Shown one piece after another: positions 59,848 to 64,000 of a stretch of DNA of 64,000 bases. Location: positions 19,245,321 through 19,309,320 of the forward strand of contig OU342818.1 in the NCBI GenBank assembly GCA_910591455.2, in the 5' to 3' direction. A model generated the notes under the pieces. It saw only the letters and a program-made list of their open reading frames with translations. It was not told the DNA's origin and did no database searches. Numbering within the stretch: position 1 is the first letter of the stretch; every line of letters begins with the position of its first letter. Made by a program: the position numbers and the translations under genes. This stretch comes from Pholis gunnellus (taxonomy: Eukaryota > Chordata > Actinopteri > Perciformes > Pholidae).

Positions 59848-60668
59848 AAAAACCCTAGGCCTATTTTTAGCCCTGTGCTCGAAAATGTCCTACCCTTACG
59901 CAAAGGGGCTTATCTCGCTAACTACAAGGTCTATTTGAATAATTTAAATGGAAAAATAACACAAATAAATGTGAGCTTTGTTAATATATGTACATATCAT
60001 TGTATATGTTACTGGTAAATGCTGAAACGAATGTTACACACAGCTAAAATTGAAAATTATCAGGTTCGGGTTTTTTTTGTGCCTAAAAAGCACTTTTATT
60101 GATTTTAAATGATGCACAGGTAGGCCTAAACTCTCCCAAATCATATCACAACATGTCAGCAGTCCTTTTAAAAAAAGAATTGGCTTTGATAGAGTGAAGT
60201 ATGCCTGAGAAATCAATGCCGGTGTACAGGTCAGCTTTGGTCAGCCAACGTCAATTCTGATTTTGGAAGGTGCATATATCGCTGTCTTATTGTACTTTTA
60301 AATACTATCTAACTTTATATTTCACTTCTTTTATCACTAATAGTGTTCAATCTATCTAATACAGAAGTTTGGCATCATTTTGAGAGCCTGGGCTATATGA
60401 AAAGTTGTAAAATATGGCTAATTTTCGTCAGAATTTCAGTTTTACGTGATGTATTTGAACCTAACAGCCTGTGATTGGCCGATTTGCGCAATTCTCACAG
60501 ATTTGAACCCGGAAGACTCTGGGCAGTGTAGTCATTCGTTATTTGAGTTGTTTACAGAATTTTAAGCCAATAAAATAATCGAAAACTGTGATCCGCCCCC
60601 ATGGGTCAAACCCATTGGCCAAAACTGAAATTATTACTCATTCGTCATAGAAGCTGTCAGAGACTCCG
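59848..60668 (-). repeat. Dispersed repeat, copy 2 (inverted)
   Basis: Reverse-complement match to 51195-51665, but longer: about 330 bp (60075-60410) are absent from copy 1. The conserved segment includes 'GATTGGCCGATTTGCGCAAT' and the bases around 'GGGCGGATCACAGTTTTCGA'. Confidence 0.75.
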
Positions 60669-61716
60669 TTTTTTTAACAGCACAGCTGAGAGACGGCTTC
60701 GTAATGCTGGCACGGATTAGTCTTTTTTTTTTTTTTTGATTTTCATCCAGGAAACATCTAAAAGGTACGGAGCGTTTCAATGTTTATGATGATGGGCTGA
60801 GTTATCTGTGGCAGATCAATACTAACGTTCTAACGGTTTAAAGTAGAATAATTTGGAGGCGATAGTTCGATGCAGTTTGTTGTGCTTGTGCTCCTGGATA
60901 TGAAGTGTGTGTGTGTGTGTGTGAAAATCCCGTAGGTCGCGGCTGGAATCGATAACGGAGAACATTGCTCACCTAGTACTTGAAGTACTTTGTGTATATA
61001 TATATATATATATGGTTTTGAGTGATTAAAATAGGTTACATGGTCCATTTGATCAGAATCTCTTCGTCATGTACGTTTTTGAAATATTTTAAAATATCAT
61101 TTCATTCGTTCTCAAAAGCTATTTGTACTACACGTGTACACTCTTCACCCCCCCTCTAAAACCCCATTTGGGGCACTCTCGGGTTTAATCTGGGTGGATC
61201 ACAGTTTCCCACAGCTGCGGTGTTTGAGCTCAGTACATGTTTAACTCACAGGCTGCATGAATGCACGGACAGGTCTATCGGTCTGAGATCAACTCCACAT
61301 CAGATTAATAACGATATATGATACAAATATAAGACGGACAACAGAGCGTTTCTTAAAGGATTTATTGACGTAAGTATTTTGAACAGGCATCGACACCTAC
61401 CACCAAATCTGTCATTCACTCTGGTCCTCGTTATGTGTCCTCAGAATCTCAATCACAGCCACGCGAACGAGTAGTACATTATGCAGCAAAGTGTTCGCTT
61501 TATATTCTTTCATAAGAAACCGTAGAAACTACGTGAAAGAGAGAGGAGAAACATCGAAATGTTGATTTCCTGTTTATTCAAGATGGGTCCTGAAAGGCCA
61601 CTCCTACCACACATCTGCTTTACGCACTCGACCGTAAACCAGTTAATTCAAAACCATGAACTCGCACACCGGTCGAGCACCGTGTCCCCAGACTAACAAC
61701 ATGGCCACAAAGCTAT
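60669..61716. other. No recognised gene
   Basis: Poly(T) at 60722-60738, a short (TG)n at 60907-60921 and (TA)n at 60997-61012. No exon recognised. Confidence 0.5.
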
Positions 61717-61900
61717 GTCCCAATTCAGGGGCTGCATCCTTCGGAGGCTGCATTCGTAGACCGGTTACGTCACTGCGCGGCGACTAGGCTGTCCCATTTC
61801 GCATTTTTGTTGAAGACTCCTTCGAATGCAGCCGACGAATGCGGCCTTCAGACCCCAGATTTGAAGGATACATCTGATGTATCCTTCGCGGCCCAGCATA
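61717..61900. promoter_or_regulatory. Putative transposon 5' terminus and promoter with hairpin
   Basis: 'GGGGCTGCATCCTTCGGAGG' and its variants (GCTGCATTCG, GAATGCAGCC, GAATGCGGCC) occur in both orientations within 150 bp, and GAAGGATACAT/ATGTATCCTTC (61863-61887) forms an 11-bp hairpin. The sequence ends 45 bp before the start codon of the Myb/SANT gene. It looks like the end of a DNA transposon doubling as promoter; the opposite end would be outside the window. Confidence 0.45.
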
Positions 61901-61945
61901 TCCCAAGATGCATTGCGTGCCGGTAAAGATTTTATTTCAACAAAC

Positions 61946-63445
61946 ATGGCGGCAAGTGATGCGGGAGCGAGTGACTCGACATCATTCACATTTAAATGTA
62001 AGTATTGGGTTTCAACTCACTCGAATGTCACCGACACTAATGTTAAAACAAAATAAGAGATCGTATAACATCACGTGTGTGTTAAAATGATCAGTTAAGT
62101 TACGTGACATTCGTAACTGACAAGCTAACTAGCCGTGTTAGCCGCGGCGTGAATAGCTGCAGCTCGTCTGCCTGATCAGACCGTAGTTAAGCCATAAAGT
62201 AACATTTAATAACTTCACGTTCACACCTCAGAGGTTGACTAATATCTTACTGAGATTGTGATGATGTTACAGATGATTTATACTTCATATTATGTTCATT
62301 AACAGGTGGATAAGTCCAATAACGTTAATACGGTTGAGATTAATTACACAGATGAACTGAACTTGAGTATTTTGCTGATTCTTGTTTGTGGTGTGAATTA
62401 AAACTAACTGTACATTCTGTTTTGTTGTAGGGAGCCAGGAGCAAACGGCTCAGTTCATCAAGTTGAGGGGGGAGAATGACGACCTCTTCACCGGAGCCAA
62501 ACATTCTGCTAGTGTTGCGTGGAAGTAAGCTATTAGTCCTTTTGTAATATCTCCATTTGATCATCCTGTACAGTTACATTAGCTCTCATCCTATATAAAG
62601 CGTTTACTAATAAGACAACCAGTAGAGAGGACAATACACTTCTGATGTGTTGTTGCTGTCAGAGATGTAAGTTGGCACCTTTTTCTTTTATTTATTTAAA
62701 TTGAAAATAAGGCATCCATGTAAATGATTTGTGTGAATTTTGGTATATTCTGCTGTGTAAAATGTGCGAATTTTCTAAGTTTGCATACTTGTGCTAACAT
62801 TATTGATAACTTTTCATCATTTTGTCAATGTGATTAGGATCATTTTGGAGAAGATGTGCCTGCAGGGGAGGGTGAGTCCCTTGCAGGCAAAAAAAAAATG
62901 GGACAACCTCAAGAAAAAGTATAAAGTATGTGCATATGTGTTACTACAAGTTAATTAATGTTTACCGACATTAATTTCGCTGCTGTTTTGTTCACTGTCT
63001 TGACTGATGTCCTCTGCCTTAGGATTGCAAGTATCCAGGGTCAGGAGAGGGAGTGAGTGGGAAACCCACTGCTGCAACTTGGCCGTGGTTTGTCCTCATG
63101 GATGAGGTGTTGGGACAGAGGCCGTCTATAAACCCCCCTGTCCTAATTGCCTCCATCCCTGAGGACACACCAGGGCCAAGCAAGGCAGTGGGTGACCAGG
63201 AGGAAGATGAAGAGGAGGAGGAGGAGGAGGAGGAGGAGGAGGAGGAGGAGGAGGAGGAGGAGGAGGAGGAGGAGGAGGAGGAGGAAAGCCAGCCAGGGCT
63301 GAGAAAGAGAAAGGGAGAGAAGAAAGATGAGCTGATGGAGCTGATAAGGGAAGACATGAGGTTGCAGAGGGAGGCAGAGGAGAGAAGAGCGCAGGAGAGG
63401 ATGGAGAGGCTCTTTTCTCTACTGGAGAAAATGTCTAATAAATGA
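61946..63445 (+). CDS. Myb/SANT-like (trihelix) DNA-binding protein, complete, four exons
   Basis: Exons 61946-61997, 62431-62524, 62838-62925 and 63023-63445 join through consensus GT/AG sites into an uninterrupted 218-residue frame. The start ATGGCGGCA has a strong context. Residues about 18-100 form a Myb/SANT-like domain: WSQEQTAQFIKLRGENDDLF, ASVAWKIILEKMCLQG, AKKKWDNLKKKYKDCKYPG, ending TWPWFVLMDEVLG, with the three aromatic positions typical of trihelix proteins. A run of about 27 acidic residues (GAG/GAA repeat, 63204-63285) follows, then a basic patch RKRKGEKK and a charged coiled coil (IREDMRLQREAEERRAQERM). AATAAA lies just downstream (63460). Such proteins accompany PIF/Harbinger transposases and escort them to DNA. 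The convergent neighbour supports that, but a domesticated host gene is possible. Confidence 0.85.
63204..63285 (+). repeat. Coding GAG/GGA trinucleotide repeat
   Basis: Nearly pure (GGA)n encoding the acidic tract of the Myb/SANT-like protein; probably length-variable. Confidence 0.9.
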
Positions 63446-63944
63446 ATAACTGAACATGTAAATAAAATTAATTTTTTTGTTAAATACATTGTTTATTGTA
63501 TTTATTATATACATATTCATTGATTATATCATATTCAACTGATTCATTTAGAAAAAACAATATTGATTAAGAAAAAGAACTATAAACAATAAAAACAGTA
63601 ACTTGAAACACTACGAAAAGCGTTTTAATTATATATTATTATATATATTATATAATTGAACAAAACAAAACAAAAATGATGGGGTGCCACAACAAAGACC
63701 CCGGTGTAATTATATCCTCTGGGTGGTCTCCAGAGTGTTTGGTCTCCAGCTCCACTATCCACCGCATCGTCGCAACTGGGTTTGCAGGGCTGGCTCATCG
63801 AAGGCTGCCATGTCACTATATTTTCAGAAATAAGGAAGTATAAAATACTCTGCATACGTTTTATTTTGAAAGAATCAGTCCTAACAGTGCTACAAAAACA
63901 ATTTTAGTAATTAGGTATCACAGCTTTAAAATTTGTATACTTGC

Positions 63945-64000
63945 CTAGAAATAATTATGGTCACCAGGCACGTCCTCCAGGGCAGACACCTCTGCAGACA
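63945..64000 (-). CDS. 3' end of a convergent gene, possibly Harbinger transposase
   Basis: On the minus strand a frame open at the window edge reads SAEVSALEDVPGDHNYF and stops at TAG (63947-63945). An AATAAA signal follows at 63865-63860. Eighteen residues are too few for identification. Its position, tail to tail with a Myb/SANT-like gene, is what a PIF/Harbinger transposon would show. Confidence 0.35.
   Translation of the reverse strand, partial: SAEVSALEDVPGDHNYF

Noticed and set aside
63019..63489. 156-codon minus frame with poly-Ser
   Set aside because: Antisense shadow of the GAG repeat in the Myb/SANT-like gene.

Overview
The window reads as nuclear DNA of a teleost fish, probably a spiny-rayed fish. 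It is AT-rich and intron-containing, with CA microsatellites. Almost everything in it is transposon-derived: hAT, PIF/Harbinger and piggyBac elements, L2/Rex1-, RTE-, L1- and I-type LINE pieces, tRNA-derived SINEs and LTR fragments. The genes belong to lineage-expanded fish families. There is no prokaryotic or phage-like content. All protein assignments come from reading the translation by eye; no database search was run.

Layout. (1) 1-5061, minus: 3'-incomplete gene for a zinc-finger protein of a fish multigene family, four clear exons plus a possible first exon. A 1.27 kb hAT element with an exact 8-bp target duplication (3382-4648) lies in its putative first intron. (2) 5150-6310: one repeat block present twice. 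(3) about 5790-10797: a minisatellite of about 41-bp units with a nested higher-order arrangement. (4) 10.8-21.4 kb: repeats, LINE pieces, a 48-bp perfect palindrome, an orphan 3'-terminal exon, and two decayed transposase-like genes. (5) 21.4-28.1 kb: a deleted hAT with a BED-finger exon, a truncated L1, an I-type LINE piece, a SINE and an RTE tail. (6) 28.1-33.2 kb: mostly empty, one SINE. (7) 33.2-39.5 kb: a pair of inverted repeats of about 400 bp enclosing unfamiliar exons, two copies of a GC-rich array with 10-bp period, and a three-exon gene with an OB-fold-like protein. (8) 40.2-42.7 kb: hAT remnant and a PIF/Harbinger MITE. (9) 43.3-45.7 kb: a dead HIPK-like kinase copy whose last codon is split by a hAT element. 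That element carries a rearranged fragment of 18S ribosomal RNA. (10) 47.4-50.4 kb: TATDN2-like pseudogene. (11) 50.5-60.7 kb: LINE, RTE and piggyBac remnants, an LTR, a HECT-ligase 3' fragment and a second transposase-like zinc-finger gene, flanked by inverted copies of a dispersed repeat. (12) 61.7-64.0 kb: an intact four-exon Myb/SANT-like gene convergent with the 3' end of another gene. This fits the two-gene layout of an autonomous PIF/Harbinger transposon running off the window.

The most unusual items are the 18S-carrying hAT inserted at a stop codon, the inverted-repeat-bounded region with the OB-fold gene beside it, the higher-order minisatellite and the 48-bp palindrome. The only locus that looks like an intact, complete protein gene is the Myb/SANT gene at 61946-63445.
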